Shown here: one piece after another, positions 22,511 to 34,773 of the stretch
Layout of the letters: every line of letters starts with the position of its first letter
Position numbering within the stretch: the first letter of the stretch is position 1
Assembly: GCA_947095585.1 (NCBI GenBank)
Contig: OX352762.1
Coordinates: 31,534,669 to 31,598,668 of the forward strand
Length of the DNA stretch: 64,000 nucleotides
Source: Nephrocerus scutellatus
Taxonomy: Eukaryota; Arthropoda; Insecta; Diptera; Pipunculidae
Reading direction: 5' to 3'
Program-made: the position numbers and the translations under genes
Notes under the pieces: generated by a model
Told to the model about the DNA's origin: nothing
Seen by the model: the letters and a program-made list of their open reading frames with translations, nothing else
Databases searched by the model: none

Positions 22511-23966
22511 CTTATTCTGAGGCAAGCAAACAAAATCACAACAATTTTATTCGAAAAAGAAAATTCCACGCACCTTTGTTGTCGGAAAAAATTGTTGTAG
22601 AAGTTGAAGAGTAGTTTAAAAGTTCAGCTTCTAAACTTTTAAGCCATATTGCTTCTTGTGTTGCTGATAAGACAGCCATATATTCAGCTTCAGTAGAGGA
22701 ATGGGCAACAGTGGCCTGCTTCTTCGTGTTCAAATTGCTGTTTTGTTTGAGAAAGAAAAACAGTATGGATCGCCTGTCTTCACTACCGTGTGCCTATTCC
22801 GCATCACAAAATCCAACTATATTATTAATATGTGATTTTGAAAATTCCAATTTAGCATCAGCTGTCCCATTTAAATAGTGTAAAATTCGTATAACTGCAA
22901 TCCAGAGTGGATTTCCATAATTGTTGTTAAAGCGTGAAATAGTGCTAACGGCAAAGCTTATATCCGGCCTTGATACCTGTGCTGCAAACATTATATATCC
23001 TACTGCTTCTTGGTAGGGAATATCTGGCATTTCACATCTTTCCTTTTCTGATTGTGGGCACATTAATTTGGTTAGCTTCTGATTGCTATCCATTGGCGTA
23101 CTGAAAGGATTACAATCCCCCATATTGAAACGTGCAAGAATCTCGTGAATATAACGTTCTTGGTCAATACTTATAGTGCCTCTTATACGATCACGCTTTA
23201 TTTGAATACCCAGAACAAATCGAGTTTCACCCATGTCCTTCATTTTAAAAGAACTATGAAGATATGATTTCAACTTCGTTTTAATTTCTGAATTTTTACT
23301 AAATATCAGAATGTCTTCGACATAAACTGCTACTATCACAAGGCTTGAACTCTTATGGGAGAAATATACGCAAGGATCAGTTTAAGATTTCCTTAAGCCA
23401 AAATCTACCAAAGCAGTATCAAGCTTGTTGTTCCGTAGACGACTGGCTTGTTTCAATCCATATAAGGATTTTCTTAAATGGCATACTTTGCTGGATTTGT
23501 CTGTAAATCCTTCTGGTTGTAGCATGTAAATGCTTTCTTTTAAATCTCCTTGGAGAAATGCAGTTACTGCATCCATTTGATCTATATCAAGATCCAATTG
23601 GTCCGCTATAGAAAACAGAAGTCGATTCGCACTACTGGCGAAAATGTTTCTTCATAATCGATGCCCTTTCGCTGAGAACATCCTTTGACTACTAAGCGGG
23701 CTTTATAGCGCCAAATTTTGCCGTCAGAATCTCGCTTGATTTTAAAAACCCATTTGCAATTTATTGCCTTTTGATCGGATGGCAACTCGACAAGCTCCCA
23801 AGTTCCATTCACTTTTAAAGAATCTAGCTTATCCAACATTGTTTGTTGCCATAGACCTGAATCTGCTCTAGCTTATGCTTCACTTAAAGTAAAAAGATCA
23901 TGCAACTCACCTGAATTTACTTCATACGATATATAATCATCGTTTTTTAATGGTTTCGGAGTGCGC

Positions 23967-25907
23967 TGGCTTCGCTCCCTTTCCTAATTCATAGGTTATA
24001 ATAACCTATCTATTTAATTAAATTTTTAATATTTATATATTATTTATTGAATTTTTTGGAGTTCCGGGTGTCGACACACGGGTCTGCCAGGTTGCTCGGG
24101 GATATATTCCACCGGTCATCTAGAGGGGGACCTTGTCGAACCTCGGAAACTCTAGGCAAAACCTTGGGGGTCGAGAGGGTGTCGACCTTGGTCTTTGCCC
24201 ACTTGTACATCCAGGGCTGCTGGTAACATCGGCGCGAAAACCGGTCGATGTCGTAGGGAGCTGTCAGGCACTCGAGGACTCCTTCCTCAAAAGATATGCC
24301 GGGCAGCTCGAGAAGCTTTTTAGGGAGCTGTAAGGCACTCTAGGACTCCTTCCGCAAAAAGATATGCCGGGCAGCTCGAAAAGCGCTTTAATTAATTTTA
24401 ATATTTTATTATGTTGTATTTTATTAGATTATATATGTTTTAGGGAGCTGTCAGGCACTCAAGGACTCCGTCCACAAAAAGACATGCCGGGGCAGCTCGA
24501 GAAGCTTTTTAGGGAGCTGTGAGGAACTCGAGGACTCCGTCCACAAAAAGACATGCCGAGCAGCTCTGACAGTCATGACAGAAATCGACGACGCAAAGTA
24601 ACCACTGAATGATGTACATGCGCTGCAGACTCTCCTGAAAACAGTTAACCTGCCTGGGGACAGGCGCTATGTGCATATTTGGAAATGATGCTGACACTTA
24701 GTAATCACTAAATGTTGTAGATGCGCCGCAGACTCTCCTAAAAACAGTTAACCTGCCTGGGGACAGGCGCATATACACATTTGTAAAAGATGCTCATAGC
24801 AGGGACGCAGCTCTAGATAAGATAATATATAAGCAGATGAGCTAGATGAGTTAGATGGGCTAGTTAAGTTTATTTCTATTACCAGACAGATGAGCTTAGA
24901 TAAGATAGACAAGTTATAGACATCAATTTCGGGTTTATTTTAATTTAATATCGGGTCGGAAATTTAATTTATATCGCGTCGAAAATTCAATTTAATTTAA
25001 TTTAATGGTATGTGCGGACATACAATGTAGTCGGCACTACAATTAAATTTATTTAGTTTGGCGCGGACCTTCGGACAATACGGTTGTCCTTCCGCAGTGC
25101 GCGTGTACGTTTTTATAATTTGTTTGCTCGGTCGGTAGTTTTTCGCTCACATCGTCGGTTCGAAACGTGGGCGCATCGTGGGACATCGTGACATCGTGGG
25201 ACTTTTTCAGGCTCGTAGGATATTCGGTAAGGTTAGGTCTCTATTATTACTATTAATTATTATTAATTTATATATTATTATTATTATTATTTATTATTAT
25301 TATTAATTATTATTATTATTAATTTCTATTTTATTATTTTATTATTATTATTATTTATCTTAGTATTTCGTTTCCCTTGACCACAAACAGATGGTGCGGT
25401 CATCTGTCGCGAACGTTATCCTTAGGGCGCGCTCGTATCTACTCTTTCCCTTCCTTCCTTCAGCAAGCCTACAGAAGAGGCCCTGTGGTGGGGGCCGAAA
25501 ACGCGTTATAGGCTACCATTCTCAACCCTACATGGGTTCCAGCCTGCCAAACTCTCGCGTGGCATGGCTTCGCTCCCTTTCCTAATTCATAGGTTATAAT
25601 AACCTATCTATTTAATTAAATTTTTGATATTTATATATTATTTATTGAATTTTTTGGAGTTCCGGGTGTCGACACACGGGTCTGCCAGGTTGCTCCGGGA
25701 TATATTCCACCGGTCATCTAGAGGGGGGCCTTGTCGAACCTCGGAAACTCTAGGCAAAACCTTGGGGGTCGAGAGGGTGTTGACCTTGGTCTTCGCCCAC
25801 TTGTACATCCAGGGCTGCTGGTAACATCGGCGCGAAAACGGTCGATGTCGTAGTGAGCTGTCAGGCACTCGAGGACTACTTCCTCAAAAGATATGCCGGG
25901 CAGCTCA
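23967..25907. mobile_element. Coding-less LTR element (TRIM/LARD type) inside copia 1
   Basis: Two direct repeats of about 343 bp (23967-24309 and 25565-25907) start TGGCTTCGCTCCC and end CAGCTC(A/G), and differ at only a few sites. The 1.26 kb between them has no credible ORF. The last 60 bp of the LTR (GGGAGCTGTCAGGCACTC to ATGCCGGGCAGCTCG) is repeated three more times at 24318-24565, and a 109-bp unit (CTCTCCTGAAAACAGTTAAC core) is repeated twice at 24592-24800. The repeats are more GC-rich than the surroundings. No 5-bp target duplication is visible; instead copia sequence of about 30-47 bp is present on both sides. Confidence 0.65.
25238..25370. repeat. ATT/TTA trinucleotide microsatellite
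   Basis: The stretch is almost entirely ATT/TTA repeats, inside the LTR element. Confidence 0.9.
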
Positions 25908-26395
25908 CGAAGTACATATATGATAAGTTCGTTTTTTAATGGTTTCGGAGTGCGCTAGCTTCTCCTTCGAATTTGTGATATGCTGGGTTGGTCAATCTCA
26001 GACATCAAATGCGGAATAATGTACTCTTCTTCAGGTACTACGGATTTTTCACTTGATGTTTCGGTGATATTGATAATTGTGTCGCTGCTATCAACCCCTC
26101 TCTCGTTCATGCATTTGACATCAGTACTTTCCTCATTTTCAGTCACGGAGCGATGAAGAGAATCCATATTCAAAATATCCGACGTTACCGCACTGTTATT
26201 ATGATCGCCCACTGGATCATTAGGATCTGAAAACAATTCAGAAAGATTATTCTTTCTTTCCTTTACTGCGCGGGGGAGTATATGGCTTCTACAAACGCCC
26301 GCCAACGAACTCGATTTAACGCCTGAGGTTTCAAGAGACGCCACTCGGTCCCCTGGGATCTTGCTTCCTCTTCTATTGTCCTTTTCCATGTCTTG

Positions 26396-28045
26396 CTAGG
26401 GCTGCCAACTCGGCGGCTTCATTGTGGATTCCAGTCGAGCGCTAGTTTCGTAATGCCGTCCGCTGGCTTTCTCAAAGTGTGGCCAATCCAGCTCAATTTT
26501 CGTCGTATAATGGTGATCGCGATTGCTTCCTGCTGTGTTACTCTCCGCAGTTCTTGAATGGTGATAATGTCCGGCCATCTTATTCTCAGTATCCTCCTTA
26601 AGCACTTGTTGACGAAAACTTGGAGGCGCGTCGCAATTGGCTCTGTGACTTTCCACGTTTCGCAACCATACAAGAGTACTGAGATAACGTTAGATCTGAA
26701 GATCATTAGCTTTAGATTCCGGGAGATTTGCGAGGAGTTCCAGATATTATTTAGCATACTATAGTAGTGTCGCGCCTTGTTTACACGAGAGAACACATCC
26801 AAGACAGCACCACCATTTTTTGATATCCAGCTGCCCAAATAACAAAACTTATCGACTTCCTCTATCTGATGTCCGTCAATCGAGAGATCACATGTTCCAC
26901 TAGCGTTAACGCGAAGTAGTTTTGTTTTTGAGACGTTAATTTTTAAACCCACTTTGTTGGCGTGGAGTTCTAGTGAGTTTAATTTTCGCTCCATATCACC
27001 TAGCGATTGTGGTAGGAGACAGATATCATCGGTATAGTCTAGGTCTTCTAGGCGGAGAAAAACATTCCATGGCAAACCCGATGGAGTACGGGTTACTATT
27101 TTCATCACCCAGTCGATGACAATTGTGAAAAGCAATGGTGAGAGGGTACAACCTTGCTTGACTCCCGAGTAGATGTTTAAAGTTGAGCCAAGATGACCGT
27201 TATGAATGACGCGGCATGTTGAGTCGCGGTACAGCTCCTTAATTATGTTAATGCTAGACAAAATCTGCCACATCATGTTTCGGCCTACGCCATCAAAAGC
27301 GCGTTTAAAATCTACAAAAACCATATACAGAGGAGAGCGATACTCAACTGACTGTTCAATGATTATACGCAGGGTGTTAATTTGATCAGTACAGATCAGT
27401 ACAGTACAGTACTTTGTTTATGGTGTTTAGCAGGGTAATTCCTCTCCAGTTTTCGCAATTGCTCAAATCACCTTTCTTGGGGAGTTTGACTATTAAACCT
27501 TCTTTTAACGATGATGGAATGGATTCAGATTCCCAGATATCTTGATATATCGCATGCAATATTCGCGTAGTTAATTCGACGTCGGCTTGGAGGATTTCTA
27601 CCTAGATGTTGTCATTGCCTGCTGCTTTACCTGATTGCAGTGAACGAATTGTTGTCCTTATCTCATCCAACGAAGGAGTAGCGACCAACCAAAAGCGAGA
27701 GTGATGTTAAGAAAGATTAATAAAGTTATAATTATTAATTAAAAAAAAAAAACAAAAAATATGACATCTCTGCTTTTGATGGTCTTCTACGACGTTTGAC
27801 TACTAAGCCTTCTTTTAACAACGATGGAATGGATTCAGATTCCCAGATATCTTGATATATCGCATGCAATGTTCGCGTAGTTAATTCGACGTCGGCTTGG
27901 AGGAGTTTTGCGTAGATGTTGTCATTGCCTGCTGCTTTACCTGATTGCAGTGAACGAATTGTTGTCCTTCTCTCATCCAACGAAGGAGTAGCGACGCTGA
28001 TGTTAAGAAAGATTAATGAAGTTATAATTATTAATTACCTCGAAA
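26396..28045 (-). mobile_element. RTE-like LINE, 5'-truncated, inserted in copia 1
   Basis: A 301-codon minus-strand frame (26419-27324) has VFVDFKRAFDGVGRNMMW, GVKQGCTLSPLLF and the catalytic box DYTDDICLL (normally YADD). Then comes INVSKTKLLRV, CYLGSWISKNGG, LLYGCETW and RRKLSWIGHTLRK, the usual C-terminal series of this LINE type. Upstream pieces at 27735-27980 (IRSLQSGKAAGNDNIYAKLL, IPSLLKEGLVVK) precede the RT. The copia linker resumes at 26389, where LINE similarity ends. Confidence 0.8.
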
Positions 28046-28090
28046 GAAGATAAGTGCTGATCTTCAAAAATGTGACATCTCTGCTTTTGA
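27488..28090. repeat. Tandem duplication spanning the copia-LINE junction
   Basis: Two copies of about 290-300 bp (about 27488-27778 and 27798-28090) both run from LINE sequence (CTTCTTTTAACGATGATGGA) through GAAGGAGTAGCGAC into copia-derived ATGACATCTCTGCTTTTGAT. The left copy carries an A-rich tract where the right copy has CTCGAAAGAAGATAAGTGCT. Confidence 0.8.
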
Positions 28091-29930
28091 TAAGTCGCAT
28101 CTTTTCTGGATGATAAAGCTGATAAATCTTGGAATCTTCACAATATCCAACAAAAAAACAGGCTTCTGATTTAGGATCCAACTTTTTAGCACATGGACCC
28201 TAGCTTTACAACCAAAAGCACGCAGGTGTTTCATGTCAGGAGTCTTTCCTGACCACGCCTCCTCAGGAACCATTTATGTTGATGAACTGCTTGGAGATCT
28301 ATTTATTAGGTACTGCCGTTGAAACTGCTTCAGCCCAAAATAAATTTGGTAGATTTGCATCAATAAGCATGCATCTCGCCTTTTCGATGATGGTTTGATT
28401 CATGCCCTCTACTAACCCATTGTGTTCTGGTGTACACTGCACTGATCTTTGATGAACTATACCACTCCTCCGCAATACTGTTTGAAATGCTTTGTTACAG
28501 TATTCGGAACCATTGTTCGTAATACTTTTATTCGTTCGTTACATTGGTTTTCCACAAGTGTCTTAAACTCTCTAAACCGTAAAACAGTTTCATTCTTCGA
28601 CTTAAGAAAATAAACGAAGGTTTTCCTTGTGTAGTCATCAACAAATACTAAAATATATTTTGCACCTCCTATACTGGCTACATGCAATGGACCGCACAAA
28701 TCGGAGTGAATTATCTGTAGCACATTATTTGCTCTTGGTTCTGTATGGTTGAACGGAAAACGGCTTTGTTTCCCTTTGAGACAAACTTCACAATTCCACT
28801 TATCAATAGTTGGAAATCTTTGACTACCACCAAACCGATCACTAAGCTGCCGAAGAGTTTTTTTTTGTAGCCTTTTGCGTCAAAGACAACTTTATTGCCT
28901 TTACGCACCATTTGACTCACTGAGAGAAGATTTACACTTTAATCAGGAATCCACAATACATTCTCGACCTTCTAAATTCCTGTAGCAACTGGCAAGTACA
29001 GATTTCCAGTACTTTGGACTTTTAAGTGCATATTATTTGCCACCACGACTTCACTTTTGTTAGCTTGACTAATATCGGACATGAGCACAGGATTTGTGCA
29101 CATGTTGGCAGATGCACCGGAGTCAATGTACCATGCACCAGGCTGAACGACACTAACCGCAAATGAAGCAATAAACACATTTTTTGTATCTGATTGTAGG
29201 TTCCAAAGCCTGTTTTGTCTGTTGGGACAATTCCGTGCAAAATGTCCTTTGTTATGCATTCAAAACAACGAGGTCCACTGCTGTTGGTTTTGCCAGTATA
29301 AAATCTGTTGCCATCGTTATTACTGCTGCACCGCCGCTGCTCTACTTTTTAAATCTGCGTTGCCCTTTTCCATAAAATGCCACTCACTGTCTATCATCCA
29401 TCTTAACATCTTGAAGAATTTTAGTTTTGATGGAATCGCCGCACACAACTTTCGATGCCCATTATCATTGGTTTCTACTCTTCACTTAAGCAGCAAGCAA
29501 GAGAGTGCCTACCCATTCTTCAATTTCACTCAGACTAATGCCATTAAGCTTGTGAGCAGTTGTAATTATTTGATTTACATAATGCTCCACGGAAGAGCAT
29601 TCCTCCAACATTGCGGTTATAAGTCTTTTTAGTAGACCAACTTTACGTGAGAGTCCATTATCTTGAAAAGCCTTTTCTAGGTTATTCCAAGCTTACTTCG
29701 CTGTTATTGGGTTTTGCACATGCACGTAATTAATAGGGTCGATTAAAAGAATGATTTTTGATCTTGCTTTTAAGATCTTTTTGTCATCAGTTACGATGTT
29801 TGTATTAACACAATCCCAGAGATCATCCTCGTGTTCAAGATATGATCTCACAGCAAACCCCCATGTGTCGTAATTATCACGTCCTTTCAGTTTTTCTATT
29901 GAGGGTACCCCTCAAATGGACCTTTTGAAA

Positions 29931-30269
29931 TTCGGTTGAATAAAGGCAATCACGTTATTAAAACAATTCCTTTGAATGTTACGATAAATTACGATATACT
30001 TATTTTAAGAAATATATCTTCTTTTTATGGTCTGGGCCCATAACCTTTTGAAATTTAATCAGTGGAAATAAAACTTTAGGTAGGCAAAAATTACAGTCGA
30101 CTTTTCCGTTTTGAAGATGGCCAAGAAGAGAAAGACCAACATATATATTTCTGATGTTACAAATAGAATTGACAGCAAAAACAAGAACTGTCTAATATAT
30201 TATAGGGTGCTGGTACATTAAATGGCATTGCTAAATTCGACTTCCATTTCAACAGATGTCACCAGGAGG
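29931..30269. other. Spacer between copia 1 and the next LINE
   Basis: This could hold the lost copia leader. I see no LTR, primer-binding site or ORF. Confidence 0.35.
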
Positions 30270-33095
30270 AGAGAATGCGGAAATTTATCGAAACCGTAAA
30301 GGATATTTTTCGATTAATGTTCAAGGTGTGTTTGATTCCAAGTGTAGATTTAAAGACCGTTGCCCTATTGGAACTGGCAAAGACGCGGTGGTATTGTAAT
30401 TGGCATAAAGAAATCTCTTCTATCATCTTTGATCGCCGTGTCAGTAAATTCCTACTGACATGATATGCTTTGTGTGGCTGTCGCTACTGAAAGAAATGAC
30501 GATGCCCTTACGACAAGTTTGCAGAATTCAGCCTTCACCAATTCTCTTATCATCTGCGCCTGCTACATACCTCCTCGCTGTCTTACACTGGATTACGAAG
30601 AATGTGTTCGAAGTATTGAAAGTCTCTCTTCTGGATTATCCGAACATCAACATTTATGTGTATTGGGTGATTTTAATTTACCTAAAATCTCTTGGCGCTG
30701 GATTGACGAAGACAACATTTGTTACCATTCAACATCACTACAGTCGATGAAATAATTGGCTAATGGGTCTATTGCTGAAACAAATCAATATTTCAAACCC
30801 AAATAATGTTTTCTTGGATTTATTTTTTTTTAAATAACTCCTTAGATTATAAAATTTCTAAACTTCTTTCTCCTTTTTGTATACCTGATAGGCATCACTG
30901 TGCTTTACATATAGATATTAACAGTCTACATTTTAAAACAAACGAACCATTCAACAATAATGTTAAATTCAATTTCTCAAAAGCTAATTTTGAGTCATTG
31001 GAATCCCATTTGTCCGCTATTTATTGGTCATTTCTTGAGTCTCTATCACTAGAAGAAACTTATAAAAGCTTTATTGAAATATTGTACGATTCTTTTTTGT
31101 TATTTGTTCCTATGGTGGGTTGTAAAACTGGTTCCAGTTTGCCATGGCAAAATAGGTCGCTATCAAAGTTAAAAAACTGCAGAAATAAAATTCATAAAAA
31201 ATTAAAATTAAACCCTTCCGAGTTAAACACAAAAATTTTCTTAAGATTCGGGAATATAATTTTTTAAGCAAATTTCTCTGTGGGCAATATGTTTTCCGTG
31301 TTGAGTCGAACCTTAAATCAAACCCAAAGGCTTTTTGGAAATTCTTGAATTGTAAGAAAAAAACCATGTCTATACTATCGGTCATGACTTATGCAGGGTC
31401 TTCTTCGGATTGAATGGAAACTATTTGTGATATCTTTGCCTCTTTCTTTCGAAAGAATTTCAATCATGATATCGTTTAAGATATAATTTTATACAACCAT
31501 TTTGTGATATAAATACTATCGACATCTCTCAGATGTTGCTGATTGTATAAAAAAATTGGAGCCAAGCTTTAAAACTGATGGTCAATTTATTTGCAACTCT
31601 TTTCTGAATTACTGCTGCCAAAATTTAGTTTATGCTTTATCTTATATGTTTAATGAGTCACTGAGGACGGGTCTGTTTCTTTCTTGTTGGAAAACAAGCT
31701 CTATTTCACCCATTCATAAGAATGGATCCAAAACGGTTGTGGAAAATTACAGACCTATTTGTATTGCTTAGTATTCCTAAATTGTTTGAGGCAATTATTA
31801 AAGATAAATTATTTTCCATCGTAAAATCGCACATAATTCAGGAACAACATGAATTTTTCCCGAACGGTCAGTTGTATCGAATATAGTCACATTTTCGAAC
31901 TATATTTACTCGGCGTTTCGTGAAAACTGTCAAGTGGATTGCGTCTATATTGATCTTGAAAAAGCTTTTTATTCCGTGAATCATAACCTTTTAATTTTAA
32001 AACTAAAAGCTATTGGATTTCGATCCCCAATTCTGGATTGGATAAAATCTTATCTAAGTAATAGATGGAATTTGGTTTGTGTAAACGAGTTTTGTTCGAA
32101 ATCATTCCAGGTTTTGTCAGGTGTACCCCAAGGCAGTCATCTTGGTCCTCTCTTGTTTCTTTTATTTATGAATGACATAAATACAAATCTAAGGTCATCA
32201 AAAAATCTCTTATTTGCTGATGATGTTAAATATTTGTTCAACATTTCTAACTTGGAGGACTCTCAAATATTACAAGAAGATCCCTTGCGTATTAACCATT
32301 TAAAATGCAAATCAATATCTTTTTATAGAGGCCTGCTCAAGCATTCAAATACATATAGTCTTGGCACGATTTCCATTCCTAAAGTGAGTCAAATTTGTGA
32401 CTTAGGCATAATGATGGACTGTGGTTTAACTTTTAGTAAGCACATTGAATATATATCTGCAAAAGCATGGGCATCTTTGGCTTTTCTTAAGAGACATGCT
32501 GTTGAGTTTAAAGATCCTTATATGTACTTTAAAAAGTATATATGTTGCAACTGTGCGTTCCATTCTAGAATATAGTTGCGTTATTTGGAACTCTAATATT
32601 AATTTATATTGTATTAGAATTGAGAGAATTCAAAAATATTTTACAAGATATGTACTAAGGCATATAAACTGGGGTCCTTCATATAAGGCTAGATATTTAT
32701 TGATCGACCTTCAACCAGTTTCAGCGAGAATAGAGATTTGCTTACTAAATTTTGTTAGGGACGTATTTACAGACTCCATTGATTGCCCGGATATCTTATC
32801 CTTGTTTTATTTGTATGCTCCTGAAAGGCCTTTGCGCACTAGGGACATTTTTTACATTACCCATTGCAACAGATACTTTTTGTTGAATGATCCGATTATT
32901 AAATGTTCTTTTGCTTTCAACTCCATTTGCAATCTAATTGATTTTTCCATGTCAAAATTAGCGTTTAAGGAACTTATATATGATCTATTTAGATAATAAA
33001 TTTCTTACATAACATAAATTCATGTAAATTTTAGCTTTTAAGTTTTTTTTTTAAGGCTGTTTATATCTTAGACTAAAAAATAAATAAATAAATTT
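30270..33095 (+). mobile_element. Jockey/CR1-like LINE with A-rich tail
   Basis: An endonuclease part (30465-30755) has IICACYIPPRCL and LCVLGDFNLPKISW. RT pieces follow: SISPIHKNGSK and VVENYRPICIA (31690-31771), then 31934-32575 with VYIDLEKAFYSVNHNLL, SGVPQGSHLGPLLFLLFMND and the LFADDVKYL box. The C-terminal part (32445-32996) has LEYSCVIWNSN. Frame changes at about 30740, 31270, 31770 and 32560 make it inactive. The 3' end is an AAATAAATAAATAAAT tail at 33078-33095, typical of LINEs. It sits between two Harbinger transposase fragments of the same orientation. Confidence 0.85.
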
Positions 33096-33161
33096 AGTTG
33101 CTAGTATATGGGTATGATATGTATTATTGAATATATTAATCAAAAAAATGTTACTTTTCAG

Positions 33162-33305
33162 ATGGCACGGCTCAGCGCACGATATGACCGTTTATATTTT
33201 GGTTGTAGTTTACTGGTAGGAGATGGTGGATATTCTTGTTCCCAATATATAATTACGACATATGGAAACCCTCAAACACCACAAGAGATGGCTTACAATG
33301 TGTAA
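33162..33305 (+). pseudogene. PIF/Harbinger transposase, catalytic-core part (broken)
   Basis: After an acceptor-like tttcag the sequence encodes RWHGSAHDMTVYI, matching the AxWPGSxHDSxIF block that carries the second catalytic Asp. One frame change later comes LLVGDGGYSCSQYI, then TYGNPQTPQEMAYN, matching GDSGYPLxPxLLTPxxNPxTxxExxYN. The third acidic residue block is missing. It may belong to the same gene as the fragment at 22133-22510. Confidence 0.75.
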
Positions 33306-33329
33306 GCGAAGGTTTTCCGTATACAAGTG

Positions 33330-33780
33330 TTACCAGCTCCGATTGAAACAACTCTAGTAAAGACTCCCATCAGAAATTGCTACAGACGCCCCAAGAGCCA
33401 ACACTGCAGGAAGTCGACAGCAGTAACCCAACCACAAAACCAACAACGGCAGCGAAACGATCACAACAGCGTGCGCAACAACAAAAGCCACCATGTAAAA
33501 GGTGCAACAAAAACGATCGCAGCAGCAAAAATTGTTCAACAACAACCACAGACACAGCAAAGGCAATGCCAGTTAATCCGGAGAACAACAGAGTACACTA
33601 GAAGAACTATACAAAAACGAGCATAGCATCAGAACTCAACGCATCAACCGAACAACAATAGCAACAGGCACAGCAACAATGAAGTCGACAGCAGCAGCGA
33701 ATTCAACAGAAGCAGCGGAGTCAGCATAAGCATTGGCAACAGATGTAGTACCAGCAGCAGACGCAACAATGTAAACTGGG
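33330..33780 (+). other. CAA/CAG-rich low-complexity stretch
   Basis: The stretch is rich in CAACA and CAGCA. Several overlapping frames are open simply because of this composition. I do not recognise a protein here. Confidence 0.45.
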
Positions 33781-34032
33781 ACTACGAAAGTAGACTCCCC
33801 GCTATTAAAACTAGTTAAGGAAGCACAAATTTTTCGCCGAAGTAACGGGCGAGTGTGAGAAACAAAATTCTTGTGGCCGAATTTTGTTCACACAAAACAT
33901 GCAATATACTTTTTACCGAATTCGGGTGCACCCTGTACCCACGCAGTGCAACCACCAAACGCATATGAAAATAATAACCAATAAGCAATCACAGCGCAGC
34001 ACGCTATTTAGAATTTTTGCTACGCAAAAAGG

Positions 34033-34040
34033 TATAAAAG
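34033..34040 (+). promoter_or_regulatory. TATA box of the LTR-like segment
   Basis: TATAAAAG is followed 12-20 nt later by CAGTCAGTCGC, an arthropod initiator-like motif. No host gene starts downstream. Confidence 0.45.
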
Positions 34041-34148
34041 AACACGCATGCAGTCAGTCGCTCTCTTAGTCTTCGTTTTGTGCTGTTCGGATCACGTGGT
34101 GGTAAGTCATTATTAATAAAATTATTTCACTGACTTTCACTGATTATC

Positions 34149-34433
34149 GCTGCCGACGTTTTCCTCTGATTCCGTCATTTGTACGACGTAACTTCGCTGT
34201 GTGGATTCCCTACGGGTTGTGACGCCGGTACATCCAGCACATCGCTGCCGACGTCTTTCTCTGCTTCCATCATTCGTACGACGTAACTTCGCTGTGTGGA
34301 TTCCCTACGGGTTGATACGCCGGTACATCCAGCATATCGCTGCCGACGTTTCTCTCTGCTTCCGTCATTCGCACGACGTAATTTCGCTGTGTGGACTCCC
34401 TACGGGTTGTTACGCTGGTACCTCCAGCGTTAT
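34149..34433 (+). repeat. 95-bp tandem repeat, three copies
   Basis: Units start at 34149, 34244 and 34339 with GCTGCCGACGT and share GTACGACGTAACTTCGCTGT and CCCTACGGGTTG. ORFs in this stretch are repeat artefacts. Confidence 0.9.
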
Positions 34434-34597
34434 CGCTGCTTACGACTTTCGCTGCATTCGCTACTGTCCTCACGTCCAGGCGCACGTCACTTCATCGAAG
34501 CTCTCGCGTTACTCACGTCACTTCGTCAAGACGTTACTCAAGTCAAGGCTCTAATCGTCGCTAATCACGTCACTTCGTCAAGCTCAGAGTCTCGACC

Positions 34598-34773
34598 GTC
34601 AAAGGCTAATTCATCGCTCAGGATTAACGCTCATCAAAGGCTAACTCATCACTCAGGATTTACGCTCGTCAAAGGCTAACGCATCGCTCAGGATTGACGA
34701 TCGTCAAAGGCTAACGCATCGCCCAGGATTTACGCTCGTCAAAGGCTTACGCATCGCTCAGGATTTACGATCG
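34598..34773 (+). repeat. 35-bp tandem repeat, five copies
   Basis: Units contain GTCAAAGGCTAACGCATCGC and TCAGGATTTACG. They follow each other without spacers, so this is a tandem array and not a CRISPR. Confidence 0.9.

Larger units (their letters stand above)
22520..29930 (-). mobile_element. Ty1/copia retrotransposon 1, degenerate, with nested insertions
   Basis: Reading from the right end: Gag (about 29930-29390, with KGRDNYDTWGFAVRSYLE), zinc knuckle (KGHFARNCPN, 29240), protease (WYIDSGASANM, 29120), integrase (HSDLCGPLHV and FVDDYTRKTFVYFL, 28457-28723; then PEEAWSGKTPDMKHLRAFGC, 28273), linker (25955-26389), RT (22794-23839, TWELVELPSDQKAI, DAVTAFLQGDL, AVYVEDILIF) and RNase H (22536-22733, VAHSSTEAEYMAVL). 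The YVDD box reads YVED. The element lacks the end of RNase H and both LTRs. It is interrupted by an RTE-like LINE (26396-28045) and by an LTR element (23967-25907). Confidence 0.85.

Noticed and set aside
33354..33601. Several overlapping ORFs in the CAA/CAG-rich stretch
   Set aside because: They are open on both strands because of base composition; no domain is recognisable.
34201..34679. 117- and 127-codon ORFs
   Set aside because: They run through the 95-bp and 35-bp tandem repeats and only reflect repeat periodicity.
34598..34773. Five direct 35-bp repeats as a CRISPR array
   Set aside because: The units adjoin without unique spacers and the window is eukaryotic; this is a tandem minisatellite.
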